Shown here one piece after another: positions 50,568 through 59,310 of a stretch of 64,000 nt of DNA. The notes under the pieces are model-generated. The model worked only from the letters and a program-made list of their open reading frames with translations. It did not search any database and was not told where the DNA came from. Position 1 is the stretch's first letter, and every line of letters starts with the position of its first letter. The stretch comes from an uncultured Methylobacter sp. (GTDB lineage: Bacteria; Pseudomonadota; Gammaproteobacteria; Methylococcales; Methylomonadaceae): NCBI GenBank assembly GCA_903832775.1, contig CAILCX010000062.1, positions 1 to 64,000 on the forward strand, written 5' to 3'. The position numbers and the translations under genes were made by a program.

Positions 50568-50647
50568 GATAGGGAGTGTTTAGTGATAAAGTTTTCCTAT
50601 TCTCGTTTATTAGTGTCTCTCTGCCAATAGATTAAATAAAATAAAGC

Positions 50648-51385
50648 ATGATCAATAATAAGTTCTGCACTATCAAGTTTCAATTAGTTCCCTCATTAGT
50701 ATATTTAAGTTTGCTAGCACTGCTTCTTGGATTGGGTAATTGGCAATTGAGTCGGTCAGACGAAAAAAGACAATTTCTTGCTTTGCAGGAACAAGGATTA
50801 ATGCTTTCAGACGTTATAAAGTTAACAGGTCGCAGTGAAGATAATGTTGAAATGCTCCGGTTTAGAAAAACTCAGGTAATCGGGTATTATGATCAGGCGC
50901 ATCAGTTTTTGATAGATAATCAAATTAGTTCTGGCAAAGTCGGCTACTCTGTTTTGACCCCCTTGGTTCTTGAAGGCGAATCTAAGGCAGTATTGGTTAA
51001 TAGGGGTTGGATTCCGTTAAATCAGGACAGATCAGTATTGCCGGTTTTGGAGCTAAGCTCCGAATTGATAGCAGTTACGGGTCGGATAAATAGTTTCCCT
51101 AGTGTCGGTATTAAGTTAGCCGGAGCAGAAAAACCAACAGATACTTGGCCATCTGTTATACAGGTAGTTGATAGTCATATTTTGGCCAAGCATCTGGCTT
51201 ACCCGTTATTTAACTTTCAGATAGAATTGGATAAGAATCTGCCTGAAGGTTTTAAACGGGAATGGCAAACATCGACGATTATGTTGCCTGAGCAACATAC
51301 AGCCTATGCAGTTCAATGGTTTGCCTTGGCATTTACTCTAACCTTACTCTTTATTTGGTACACTTTTAAAAGCAATGATAACTGA
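50648..51385 (+). CDS. SURF1 family oxidase assembly protein
   Basis: 245 residues. Two membrane helices at the ends (about 14-31 and 222-240) flank a periplasmic domain with the family motifs LGNWQLSRSDEK, VLVNRGWIP and YAVQWFALA. SURF1 helps insert heme a into subunit I. Its end overlaps the next gene. Confidence 0.93.
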   Translation: MINNKFCTIKFQLVPSLVYLSLLALLLGLGNWQLSRSDEKRQFLALQEQGLMLSDVIKLTGRSEDNVEMLRFRKTQVIGYYDQAHQFLIDNQISSGKVGYSVLTPLVLEGESKAVLVNRGWIPLNQDRSVLPVLELSSELIAVTGRINSFPSVGIKLAGAEKPTDTWPSVIQVVDSHILAKHLAYPLFNFQIELDKNLPEGFKREWQTSTIMLPEQHTAYAVQWFALAFTLTLLFIWYTFKSNDN

Positions 51386-52115
51386 GCAGCAAAAGAAAAA
51401 TCGATTATTAATTCTGGGCATTTTTGGCTTAACCATAATTCCCTTTTTAATTGCCTGGGTCTTAAAAGAAAATCCCGGGCTAGTAAAAGGCACAACAAAT
51501 CGTGGGGAGTTAATTACACCAGCAGTAACAACGGAAAGTAATGATTTTATTGGTTTTGATGATTTTTCAATTACAAATACTGGAGAGTTGCACGGTCACT
51601 GGTTGATAGTCAATGTGATACCCAATAAGGGATGCAATCAAGTCTGCCTGGATTCATTGCTTAAAACCAAGCAGTTAAGGCTTATGTTAAACAAGGAGTT
51701 GCCACGTACTCGTCGTATCGTTCTGCTTTTTAACGAACCGGCTACTGAGCAGGCCAAGCAATGGTGGTTAAAAGACACGTTGTTATGGAGACTGCGTCGA
51801 ACAGATAACAAGGAAGATCAGGATCTGTTGTCGAACCTGCTTCATGAAGAAAATATAATTGATGATGCGTTGATAGCTAAGTTAATCGGCAACGAGAATC
51901 GGGAGTTTGCACTTAATTCAGAGCTTATCAGAATTAAACCGAGTGCCGTATTGGCTAAAAAAATAATTGAAATCAGGAAAGGTACAATTCCAGACGGCAT
52001 GTTGTTGTTAATAGATCCACTGGGAAATCTAATGATGCAATATGAGCCGGGTTTTAATACTTACAAAGTAAAAGATGATCTTATGCATCTACTTAAAATT
52101 TCACAAATTGGATAG
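51375..52115 (+). CDS. Sco-like membrane-anchored protein of the oxidase cluster
   Basis: 246 residues. One N-terminal helix (about 11-29) and a thioredoxin-like periplasmic domain with HGHWLIVNVIP and GCNQVC, a Cys-x3-Cys like that of Sco copper chaperones. Similar unnamed genes sit between surf1 and ctaA in Pseudomonas. Function in copper or thiol handling is inferred. It overlaps surf1 by 11 bases. Confidence 0.8.
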   Translation: MITEQQKKNRLLILGIFGLTIIPFLIAWVLKENPGLVKGTTNRGELITPAVTTESNDFIGFDDFSITNTGELHGHWLIVNVIPNKGCNQVCLDSLLKTKQLRLMLNKELPRTRRIVLLFNEPATEQAKQWWLKDTLLWRLRRTDNKEDQDLLSNLLHEENIIDDALIAKLIGNENREFALNSELIRIKPSAVLAKKIIEIRKGTIPDGMLLLIDPLGNLMMQYEPGFNTYKVKDDLMHLLKISQIG

Positions 52116-52124
52116 TGACAAAAA

Positions 52125-54053
52125 ATGTTTAGAAAAATAACTTTATCTGGCCTTATTTTAACGTTAATTATTATAGTCTTGGGTTCATGTGTCAGATTGA
52201 TTGGCAGTGATTTGATGTTGTCCAGCCAAAATCCTACCGTGATATTCATTGCTAATAGCCATATTTTCCTGACAGCAGGTTTGGGCTTATTAATCGTATC
52301 GTTGAGTGTATTGTCCTGGTGGCAAAAATGTCGATTCTCAGCAGTCAGTTCAACATTAGCTTTAGTCGTTTTAATTGCACTGCAAGGTGCCTTGGATTTT
52401 TGGGCTAAAGAAATATTACTTATGCCTATTATTATGACCATGCATTTGTTATTGGCCATGATAACTTTTTGGTTGATTTTTAGATTGTATTTACTTGTCA
52501 ATCCTAAGGTGCACTTGATAAAGGCAACTGAACGAATAGCAGGCAACGGTTTTATATTTTTTACCGGCTTTGCCATGATTGTTTTAATACTACAGATAGT
52601 TCTTGGTATCTGGGTAAGTACTAATCATGCAGCATTGGCTTGCACCGGTTTTCCTCAATGTAACGGTTCCTGGTGGCCTCAAGCCGATTATCAGGTAGCA
52701 CTTGATCTATTTAGCGGATTAGATACGGGTTATACAGGTGTTTTCGCCTTTGAGGGTCAAGTTGCTGCAAACTGGTTGCACAGAGTAGGATCACTATTTA
52801 CTTTTATTGTACTCAGTTTGGTGATGCTGAGTGCAACTTCAGCGCAGCATTCAAAAGCGTTAAGACGAACCGGCCTCTGGTTGAGCGTATTATTATTGTT
52901 ACAGATAGGCTCTGGTATTGTTAGCGTTAACCTTGATGCGCCTTTATGGGCTTCAGTAGCACATAATATGATTGCTACGTTGTTGATGTTACCGTTAATT
53001 GCCATCGGCTTTTACGGTCGATATGCATTTGTGGATCAGCTTAAGTCAGATGAGGGAGCTTCACCACAAGTTATTCCGAGTATTTCGGCAAGAGAAGCTC
53101 TGGTCGAAGCAGTTTATGTAATACCTGAACCAGAGTCGCTATATTTAAGGCTCAAGACACAATTACGACGGACCCGCTCAGGACTTGGTGGGGTGTTGGC
53201 TCATATTCCTTTAGGCCAAAAAGAGATTTCTGGTGATTTATTGGAAGAAATTGAAGCCAGTCTGTTGATGGCTGATATAGGTATCGATGCTACCACCGAA
53301 ATCATCAAGCGTTTAACCGAAAGTGTTGAACGACATCAACTAAATGATGGTGAGGCGTTAGCTGAAGCTTTAAAACAAGAATTACTTGAAATGCTATTAC
53401 CGTGCAGTATGAATCTGCATATTCCCAAGCAGGATAAACCGTTTGTAATTTTAGTGGTTGGTGTTAATGGCGCGGGCAAGACGACAACGATCGGTAAATT
53501 GGCCAAAAGATTGCAGGCACAAGGTCATAGTGTGATGCTGGCCGCCGGGGATACTTTTAGAGCAGCGGCTGTTGAGCAATTACAAACCTGGGGTGAGCGC
53601 AATAATATTCATGTAGTGGCTCAACATACCGGCGCAGATTCAGCTTCAGTTATTTATGACGGCGTACAATCTGCTCAGGCAAAAGGTATTGATGTACTGA
53701 TTGCAGATACCGCAGGTCGCTTGCATACAAAATCCAACTTGATGGACGAACTAAAAAAAGTAAAGCGGATTATCGGCAAGCTGGATGAAACTGCTCCACA
53801 TGAAGTTCTATTGGTATTGGATGCTGGAACAGGTCAGAACGCTTTATCGCAAACCAGATTATTTAACGAAGCGGTCGCTTTAACCGGGCTCGTTCTAACC
53901 AAGCTTGATGGCACGGCAAAAGGCGGTATTATTTTTGCCTTAGCCAAACAGTTTAAAATCCCAATTCGTTTTATTGGAATAGGCGAGGGGATTGATGATT
54001 TGCAAGATTTTGATGCGGAAGCGTTTGTGGATGCTTTGTTTGTCAAAGATTGA
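52125..54053 (+). CDS. ftsY: CtaA (heme A synthase-like) - FtsY (SRP receptor) fusion protein
   Basis: One uninterrupted 642-codon frame. Residues 1-300 form eight membrane helices of the CtaA/Cox15 family, with putative heme ligands His46, His107, His219 and His280 (both pairs 61 apart) and the family loop ACTGFPQC near 173. A 37-residue linker follows. Residues 338-642 are a complete FtsY NG domain: LRLKTQLRRTRSGLGG, P-loop GVNGAGKTTT (446-455), AAGDTFRAAAVEQLQ, DTAGRL (528-533), TKLDGTAKGG (592-601). There is no in-frame ATG between helix 8 and the FtsY N domain; only GTG 53031 without a ribosome site. It joins the cox cluster to ftsE-ftsX-rpoH. If real, it is a polytopic membrane-anchored SRP receptor. 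A misassembly or sequence error is the main alternative. Confidence 0.88.
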   Translation: MFRKITLSGLILTLIIIVLGSCVRLIGSDLMLSSQNPTVIFIANSHIFLTAGLGLLIVSLSVLSWWQKCRFSAVSSTLALVVLIALQGALDFWAKEILLMPIIMTMHLLLAMITFWLIFRLYLLVNPKVHLIKATERIAGNGFIFFTGFAMIVLILQIVLGIWVSTNHAALACTGFPQCNGSWWPQADYQVALDLFSGLDTGYTGVFAFEGQVAANWLHRVGSLFTFIVLSLVMLSATSAQHSKALRRTGLWLSVLLLLQIGSGIVSVNLDAPLWASVAHNMIATLLMLPLIAIGFYGRYAFVDQLKSDEGASPQVIPSISAREALVEAVYVIPEPESLYLRLKTQLRRTRSGLGGVLAHIPLGQKEISGDLLEEIEASLLMADIGIDATTEIIKRLTESVERHQLNDGEALAEALKQELLEMLLPCSMNLHIPKQDKPFVILVVGVNGAGKTTTIGKLAKRLQAQGHSVMLAAGDTFRAAAVEQLQTWGERNNIHVVAQHTGADSASVIYDGVQSAQAKGIDVLIADTAGRLHTKSNLMDELKKVKRIIGKLDETAPHEVLLVLDAGTGQNALSQTRLFNEAVALTGLVLTKLDGTAKGGIIFALAKQFKIPIRFIGIGEGIDDLQDFDAEAFVDALFVKD

Positions 54054-54200
54054 AGGTTCAAAAGTTCAAAGTTTGAGGCGTTTCTTGGTTTGTTGTCCTT
54101 CGTCTTTTCTCTTTTCTCTGTTCTTATGTAAATAGAGCTGTAATCATGTATTTTGATTTAGTAGGAACAAATTACCAGTGGAGTAATTACAAAAATACTT

Positions 54201-54857
54201 ATGTTAAAGTTTGAAAATGTCAGTATGAGATATCCCGAAGCCGGGGATGTATTGCGAAATGTCAGTTTCGATTTAAAGCATGGTGAAATGGCATTTTTGA
54301 CCGGGCATTCAGGGGCCGGAAAAAGCACGTTATTGAAGCTGATAGCTGTCATTGAGCGTAGTAGTCGAGGTCGAGTATTATTGGATGGTCAGAATCTGAA
54401 TGAGGCAAAAGATAGGCAAGTTCCTTATATACGCAGAAAAGTCGGATTGATTTTTCAGGATTACAAGTTGCTACAAGATAGAACGGTTTTTGATAATGTA
54501 GCCTTGCCCTTGGTGATAGCGGGTTATGGGCATCATGAAGTTTCCCGTCGTGTTCGTGCTTCGTTAAGCAAGGTTGGTCTGTTGGGTAAAGAGAGAAAGT
54601 ATCCCGCAGTATTATCTGGTGGAGAGCAACAGCGGGTAGGTATTGCAAGGGCAGTGGTTAACAAGCCGCCTATGATTTTGGCAGATGAGCCTACTGGTAA
54701 TCTTGATCCTGAGTTATCAGCAGAAATAATGCATTTATTTGAGCAGTTTCAACAGGTTGGCGTAACTGTGTTGATTGCTACCCATGATATTGCCCTGATT
54801 AGCCAAATGGATCATAGGATTTTAAAATTGGACCATGGCCAACTGGTAACGAGTTAA
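54201..54857 (+). CDS. ftsE: Cell division ABC ATPase FtsE
   Basis: 218 residues. Walker A LTGHSGAGKSTLLKL, Q-loop LIFQDYKLL, signature LSGGEQQRVGIARA and Walker B MILADEPTGNLD are intact. With FtsX it controls septal peptidoglycan amidases. It follows the fused ftsY after 147 bases. Confidence 0.97.
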   Translation: MLKFENVSMRYPEAGDVLRNVSFDLKHGEMAFLTGHSGAGKSTLLKLIAVIERSSRGRVLLDGQNLNEAKDRQVPYIRRKVGLIFQDYKLLQDRTVFDNVALPLVIAGYGHHEVSRRVRASLSKVGLLGKERKYPAVLSGGEQQRVGIARAVVNKPPMILADEPTGNLDPELSAEIMHLFEQFQQVGVTVLIATHDIALISQMDHRILKLDHGQLVTS

Positions 54858-54860
54858 GCA

Positions 54861-55853
54861 ATGAAGCACGAAAATAGAAAACATAATAATGCCGAGCGTT
54901 TGCAAACCAAAAAATCCGGCGGTAATTTTATCGATAAATGGCATGCTTATAAAAACCTGCATGCTCATGCGTTATTTTCGAGTCTAGGTCGTTTGGTTGG
55001 GACTCGTTTCTCCTCAGCTATGACCATAGTGGTCTTGGCGATTGCAATTTCTCTGGCTAGCGGCTTTTATATACTGGTTGCAAACCTTCAACAGTTGGCT
55101 GGCAATTTAGTGTCCAGCAATCAAATATCATTATTTCTTAAAGACGAAGTTTCAGAAATACGAGCACGAAGTTTTGCCGAAAAAATTAGGCAGAACTCCG
55201 ATATTCAGGATGTTAAAATTATTTCCAAAGAACAGGCTCTAGGCGAGTTTCAAGCCTATAGCGGCTTTGGAGATGCTGTAAAAGCGTTGGAAAAAAATCC
55301 TTTGCCGATAGTGATTCAAGTGTTACCTACGAATTCATTTGAAAATGAACAGGCTTTGGAAAAAATGCTTGAAGATTTTAAACGGTTGACAGAAGTTGAT
55401 TTCGCTCAAATGGATATGCAATGGGTAAAACGCCTTCAATCCATTATTGAAGTTGCCCGGCGTGGTGTGACTTTATTAAGCTTATTGCTGGGTGCAGGCG
55501 TGTTATTTATTACGGCAAACACTATTCGACTTGAGTTACATAATCGGAAGGATGAGGTGATTATAGCTAAGTTGGTGGGGGCGACAAATAATTTTATTCA
55601 TCGGCCATTCTTGTACAGTGGCTTTTGGATAGGCTTTTTTTCCGGAGTAAGCGCATGGTTTATTGTGACAATAATCATGCTGATTTTAAAGCAACCCGTA
55701 GAAAATCTATCCAGGCTTTATGACGGCAGTTTTCATCTGCTATTTTTGGGGTTTCTCGATACATTGATGCTGTTGTTTATTTCATCTGTGTTAGGGGTTG
55801 TCGGTTCCTGGATAGTGCTCCACTTTCAACTTCAGCAATTAAAACCCGAATAG
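54861..55853 (+). CDS. ftsX: Cell division protein FtsX
   Basis: 330 residues. A basic cytoplasmic tail, four membrane helices (the first near 55-78, then three in the last third) and a large periplasmic loop that recruits amidase activators. NTIRLELHNRKDEVIIAKLVGATN is the typical FtsX stretch (NTIRLELHNRKDEV and IAKLVGATN). Three bases after ftsE. Confidence 0.95.
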   Translation: MKHENRKHNNAERLQTKKSGGNFIDKWHAYKNLHAHALFSSLGRLVGTRFSSAMTIVVLAIAISLASGFYILVANLQQLAGNLVSSNQISLFLKDEVSEIRARSFAEKIRQNSDIQDVKIISKEQALGEFQAYSGFGDAVKALEKNPLPIVIQVLPTNSFENEQALEKMLEDFKRLTEVDFAQMDMQWVKRLQSIIEVARRGVTLLSLLLGAGVLFITANTIRLELHNRKDEVIIAKLVGATNNFIHRPFLYSGFWIGFFSGVSAWFIVTIIMLILKQPVENLSRLYDGSFHLLFLGFLDTLMLLFISSVLGVVGSWIVLHFQLQQLKPE

Positions 55854-55860
55854 AAAATTA

Positions 55861-55890
55861 TTGGCACTCTTGATTAGAGAGTGCTAGAAT
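55861..55890. promoter_or_regulatory. CIRCE-like operator overlapping the rpoH promoter
   Basis: TTGGCACTC - nine bases - GAGTGCTAG matches the CIRCE consensus (TTAGCACTC-N9-GAGTGCTAA) at 16 of 18 positions with exact spacing. The same segment offers -35 TTGGCA (55861-55866) and -10 TAGAAT (55885-55890), 18 bases apart. The heat-shock repressor HrcA would therefore be expected to control rpoH. hrcA itself is not in the window. Confidence 0.75.
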
Positions 55891-55920
55891 TTGGTAAAGT
55901 TTTTTATCAGGGGGAACACA

Positions 55921-56778
55921 ATGAGTACCGCTTTAGCTTTACCCGTTAATTTATCAGTCGGGACATTCGACGCATATTTAAATGTTGTCAGGCAAATGCC
56001 TAAGTTGACCGTCGAGCAGGAACTTGAACTGGCGTTTAAATATAGAGATGATGGTGATCTCGAAGCCGCTCGCGAATTAGTGATGACCAATTTACGTTTT
56101 GTGGTTCACGTTGCCAGAGGTTACAGCGGTTATGGCTTGTCAATGCCGGATATTATTCAGGAAGGTAATATTGGTTTGATGAAGGCCGTAAAACGTTTTG
56201 ATCCAGATGTTGGAGTGCGTTTGGTTTCTTTCGCTGTGCATTGGATTAAGGCTGAAATTCATGAATATGTGATTAAAAACTGGGGCATAGTCAAAATTGC
56301 TACGACTAAAGCGCAACGTAAATTATTTTTTAACTTGCGTAAATCAAAGCAGGATCTGGGTTGGTTATCCAATGACGAGGCCGTTGCTATTGCCAAAGAC
56401 CTGGATGTCGATGTCAGCATAGTTTATGAAATGGAAAAGCGTCTGGGTAGCAAGGATATGTCGTTTGATATGCCGGTCGATGAAGCAAGTGAAGAAAGCT
56501 TTGTGGCTCCAGCCAGTTATTTGCAGCAATATGGTGCTGATCCTGCTGAATTGCTTGAGAATTCTGATTGGGTAGGACATGAGCAGGATTTGTTGGCTGA
56601 TGCAATGGCTGGATTGGACGAGCGTAGTCTGGACATTTTATCGAGTCGCTGGTTGATGGACAAAAAAGCTACTTTGCATGAGTTGGCCGAACGTTACAAT
56701 GTTTCGGCTGAGAGAATCAGGCAGTTGGAGCAAAATGCCATGAAAAAATTAAGAGTAGCCGTAGAATTCGCAGCTTAA
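55921..56778 (+). CDS. rpoH: RNA polymerase heat-shock sigma factor RpoH
   Basis: 285 residues from ATG 55921 (AGGGGGAACACA upstream); the longer in-frame start at 55891 lies too near the promoter. Region 2 has ARELVMTNLRFVVHVARGY, IIQEGNIGLMKAVKRFDP, RLVSFAVHWIKAEIHEYV; the sigma-32 RpoH box QRKLFFNLRKSKQ is present, and region 4 ends with SAERIRQLEQNAMKKLR. It is last in the ftsY-ftsE-ftsX-rpoH order. Confidence 0.97.
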   Translation: MSTALALPVNLSVGTFDAYLNVVRQMPKLTVEQELELAFKYRDDGDLEAARELVMTNLRFVVHVARGYSGYGLSMPDIIQEGNIGLMKAVKRFDPDVGVRLVSFAVHWIKAEIHEYVIKNWGIVKIATTKAQRKLFFNLRKSKQDLGWLSNDEAVAIAKDLDVDVSIVYEMEKRLGSKDMSFDMPVDEASEESFVAPASYLQQYGADPAELLENSDWVGHEQDLLADAMAGLDERSLDILSSRWLMDKKATLHELAERYNVSAERIRQLEQNAMKKLRVAVEFAA

Positions 56779-57021
56779 GTTTATGTCTGTTAAGCTAGAA
56801 GTTAATTCAACTTTTTTAATTATTTTCGGTATAGATCCTTATTTAGAAAAGCTCCTGTTTTTTTAGGATGCTTAGTTGTGACAATAAAACAATGGTTTGA
56901 TAAAGCAAGAGTATTGCACTTGATATTTTCGGAGTGCAAGCTGAAATTGAAAAAAAACCACAATTTGTCAATAAGATAATCTCAGAGATCATTAGACGAG
57001 TCGAATCATCTTTGCCTATGG

Positions 57022-57693
57022 TCAGGAAAAGACTTTGGCTGATCCCTCTAGCTGTTCGTATTTCTGCTGAAGTTCATCAAGGCTCAGTTGTAGAGCTAAG
57101 ACCTGCTTTTCCAGAGTGTTGATTCGTTCCCGATCAAAGACTTCAGGTTCTATCTCGTCAATAGCCATTGCCGGTAAACTTGATATTTGAGGTATTCCGC
57201 TGAATAGATGGGCATAACGTGCTTCGCGTTTTCCTGGTTCGCGGGGAAGTTTGACGACTAAGGGTCCTTCCCGTGCCATGAGGTTTTCAAGTTCGGCTTC
57301 AACTTCATTCACATCGTCAAATTTACATAATCGTTCTGTGCGACTTCGCAACTCTCCAGGGGTTTGCGGACCTCGAAGGAACAACTCGCATATAATACCT
57401 ACGGCTTTTTCTGACAGATGCAGAGTTCCAAATTCGGTGTTACAGAATCGATGTCTGTATTTTGTGACGCGACTGCCATCGATGCGAAGCACCAGATATT
57501 TATTAATGAGTGCGTCTACTGAACCTTTTACCGTAATTTCCTTCAATTCCAAAACTGGATCTCGGTTGCTTTTCTGATTGCAAGCGTTTACCAGAGCATT
57601 CATCGAAAGGGGGTATTGGTCGGGTGTGGTGATTGCTTTTTCGATTAAGCAAGCTATTACCCGGGTTTCGTAAAGAGTGAGATTCATATTCAT
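57022..57693 (-). CDS. YceH (DUF480) family protein
   Basis: 223 residues. [26 protein letters not shown]-type start, [16 protein letters not shown], and [17 protein letters not shown] identify the family, which has two winged-helix domains and a C-terminal coiled coil. Function is unknown. It is convergent with rpoH. Confidence 0.93.
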   Translation of the reverse strand: MNMNLTLYETRVIACLIEKAITTPDQYPLSMNALVNACNQKSNRDPVLELKEITVKGSVDALINKYLVLRIDGSRVTKYRHRFCNTEFGTLHLSEKAVGIICELFLRGPQTPGELRSRTERLCKFDDVNEVEAELENLMAREGPLVVKLPREPGKREARYAHLFSGIPQISSLPAMAIDEIEPEVFDRERINTLEKQVLALQLSLDELQQKYEQLEGSAKVFS

Positions 57694-58207
57694 AGCATCA
57701 ATTAGAAAATCATGGATGGCGTTGCAGCTTAACGCGACCTATCGCTGCAACTTAGATTATATTGCCAATCATAAGCTATTCTCCGAAACCTAACAATAAA
57801 GGCTATGGAGATAGGTGTAACTTAATTTGGTAAGGCTTAAGAAAACTTCAGTTCCACATATTTTGAGTAAAAAACTGATAAGGATGAGTGATCAATGAGT
57901 TTAGAAATTGAACCCGTGTAAGATGATTTTGCCACGATTTCTCTGATACTTGGCTAAGCAACTTTTTTAGCTTTAACCGTTTCTGGGTTGACATCCCTGA
58001 ATTTGACGTGATCTAAGTTAAATATGGGCAGAAAAAGGTTTGATTTACGTATCGTGCAACAGATTGCCTAGCGTTATGAGGGAGAATAAGAGTGTGGATC
58101 GGAAATTATTTTGAGCATGAAGGCTTATTGGGTGGCGGTTAAAGGGTTATTTTCAATGCCGTAGAAGAGATGGTAAAAGCCAGTATGGTTGCCATGTTAC
58201 TTCATTC
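57694..58207. other. Intergenic region with possible gene remnant
   Basis: About 510 bases without an intact gene. A short inverted repeat GTTGCAGC/GCTGCAAC (57721-57751) is upstream of yceH. From about 58110 a plus-strand frame reads EHEGLLGGG, then a stop, then VIFNAVEEMVKASMVAMLLHS, running into a strong terminator; this looks like a decayed gene end, not identified. Confidence 0.4.
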
Positions 58208-58245
58208 AAAAAGCTTAACGATTAAATCGTTAAGCTTTTTTTATT
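58208..58245. terminator. Strong rho-independent terminator
   Basis: AAAAAGCTTAACGA pairs exactly with TCGTTAAGCTTTTT around a five-base loop, with a T-run on the plus strand and the A-run giving T on the minus strand. It can serve both directions, but on the plus strand it follows no intact gene. Confidence 0.9.
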
Positions 58246-58278
58246 GTTTTACAGTTTGATTAAACCATAATGATATTC

Positions 58279-58515
58279 TTAAATCGGTCGGAGAATATCC
58301 AGAACCGCTTGAGCCTGTTTTGCAGTTTCAAGGCCGATATTTGTCAAATAACCACCGTCATCTTGAGAGATTAAGCCTTTTTCGAACAAACGATGTGTAG
58401 CTGCAATCGTTTCAGGTGTGGCGGTTTTGTGAACCTTGATGCCTTCTTGTGTGGTGGCCAGGTTATAGCGAACCAGAATATTCAGTTCTTCTACAATCGG
58501 TTGGGTATAGGGCAT
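58279..58515 (-). CDS. TIGR02647 family small protein
   Basis: 78 residues. YTQPIVEELNILVRYNL, TAATPETI-like KTATPETIAATHRLFEKGLI and DGGYLTNIGLE match a small conserved gammaproteobacterial family of unknown function, probably a winged-helix-like fold. Confidence 0.88.
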   Translation of the reverse strand: MPYTQPIVEELNILVRYNLATTQEGIKVHKTATPETIAATHRLFEKGLISQDDGGYLTNIGLETAKQAQAVLDILRPI

Positions 58516-58583
58516 GGTAAATCCTCGTGTCAGTTAATTAAGTTATTAGCATAAAGCTATTTAATAAGAAGGAGTATCTTTTT

Positions 58584-59291
58584 TTACATTGTCTTTTTTC
58601 TTGCGACAATTACGCCATCTCGAATTGGATTGATAAATGCGTCAAAGTCTGGGTCATTAAAAATAAGTTTATTATGTTCCATGATTGCTTCGGTCCAGCC
58701 AGGAAAAATATCAGCAGGTTTTTTGACGGCTACTCGGCCTCTCCAAAGCACATTATCCGCAATATAAAGACCGCCAGGGCGAATACGTTTTTTAGCCATA
58801 AGCCACACAGCAGGATAATCGCCTTTATCGACATCGTTGTAACAGATGTCGAAGAAGCCTTCCGTCTGAGCAAAAATATCCTGTGCCATTCCCGCCCGAA
58901 AATCTACTCTATCCCATAAACCGGCTGCCTTGAGATAGTGCTCGGCTTTTTGTTGATTAAGAAAATCGGCGTCAGTGCATATTACCTGACCTTTTAGGCC
59001 TACTGCCCTTGCAAACCAATACGCGGAATAACCATAGCCACTGCCAAATTCAAATACTTTTTCAGCATTAATCATTTTGGCTTGCGTTTCTAGAAAAACA
59101 CCTACTAAGCGACCAACAATTGGGAAGTTGTTTTTTAACGCAAGAGCTTCCATTTCGCTCAAAACGTCATGATTGGTTTGTTGGACCAGGTCGAGCAGAT
59201 AACTTTCAATTACAGGATTAACCGGAATTAAAAAATCCGGATTTGAAGTGGTTTTAGATTTTATGTCAGCCATTACAGTAAAGGAGATCAT
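58584..59291 (-). CDS. SAM-dependent O-methyltransferase (COMT-like)
   Basis: 235 residues (229 if the ATG at 59273 is used). VFEFGSGYGYSAYWFARAV is the SAM-binding motif, DICYNDVDKGDYPAVW the metal-binding region, and YIADNVLWRGRV the later strand, as in class I caffeoyl-CoA/catechol O-methyltransferases. Substrate unknown. It leads toward no partner enzyme but is followed closely upstream by the kinase-like gene. Confidence 0.9.
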   Translation of the reverse strand: MISFTVMADIKSKTTSNPDFLIPVNPVIESYLLDLVQQTNHDVLSEMEALALKNNFPIVGRLVGVFLETQAKMINAEKVFEFGSGYGYSAYWFARAVGLKGQVICTDADFLNQQKAEHYLKAAGLWDRVDFRAGMAQDIFAQTEGFFDICYNDVDKGDYPAVWLMAKKRIRPGGLYIADNVLWRGRVAVKKPADIFPGWTEAIMEHNKLIFNDPDFDAFINPIRDGVIVARKKTM

Positions 59292-59310
59292 GAAAGTTGG
59301 ATTAATAGTT

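Noticed and set aside
53031-54053. Separate ftsY starting at GTG 53031
   Set aside because: The GTG has no ribosome site and the frame upstream is continuous, so the fusion is the simpler reading, although internal initiation is not excluded.
56914-56939. TTGCACT/AGTGCAA inverted repeat after rpoH as a terminator
   Set aside because: Seven pairs with a 12-base loop and no T-run; below a useful threshold.
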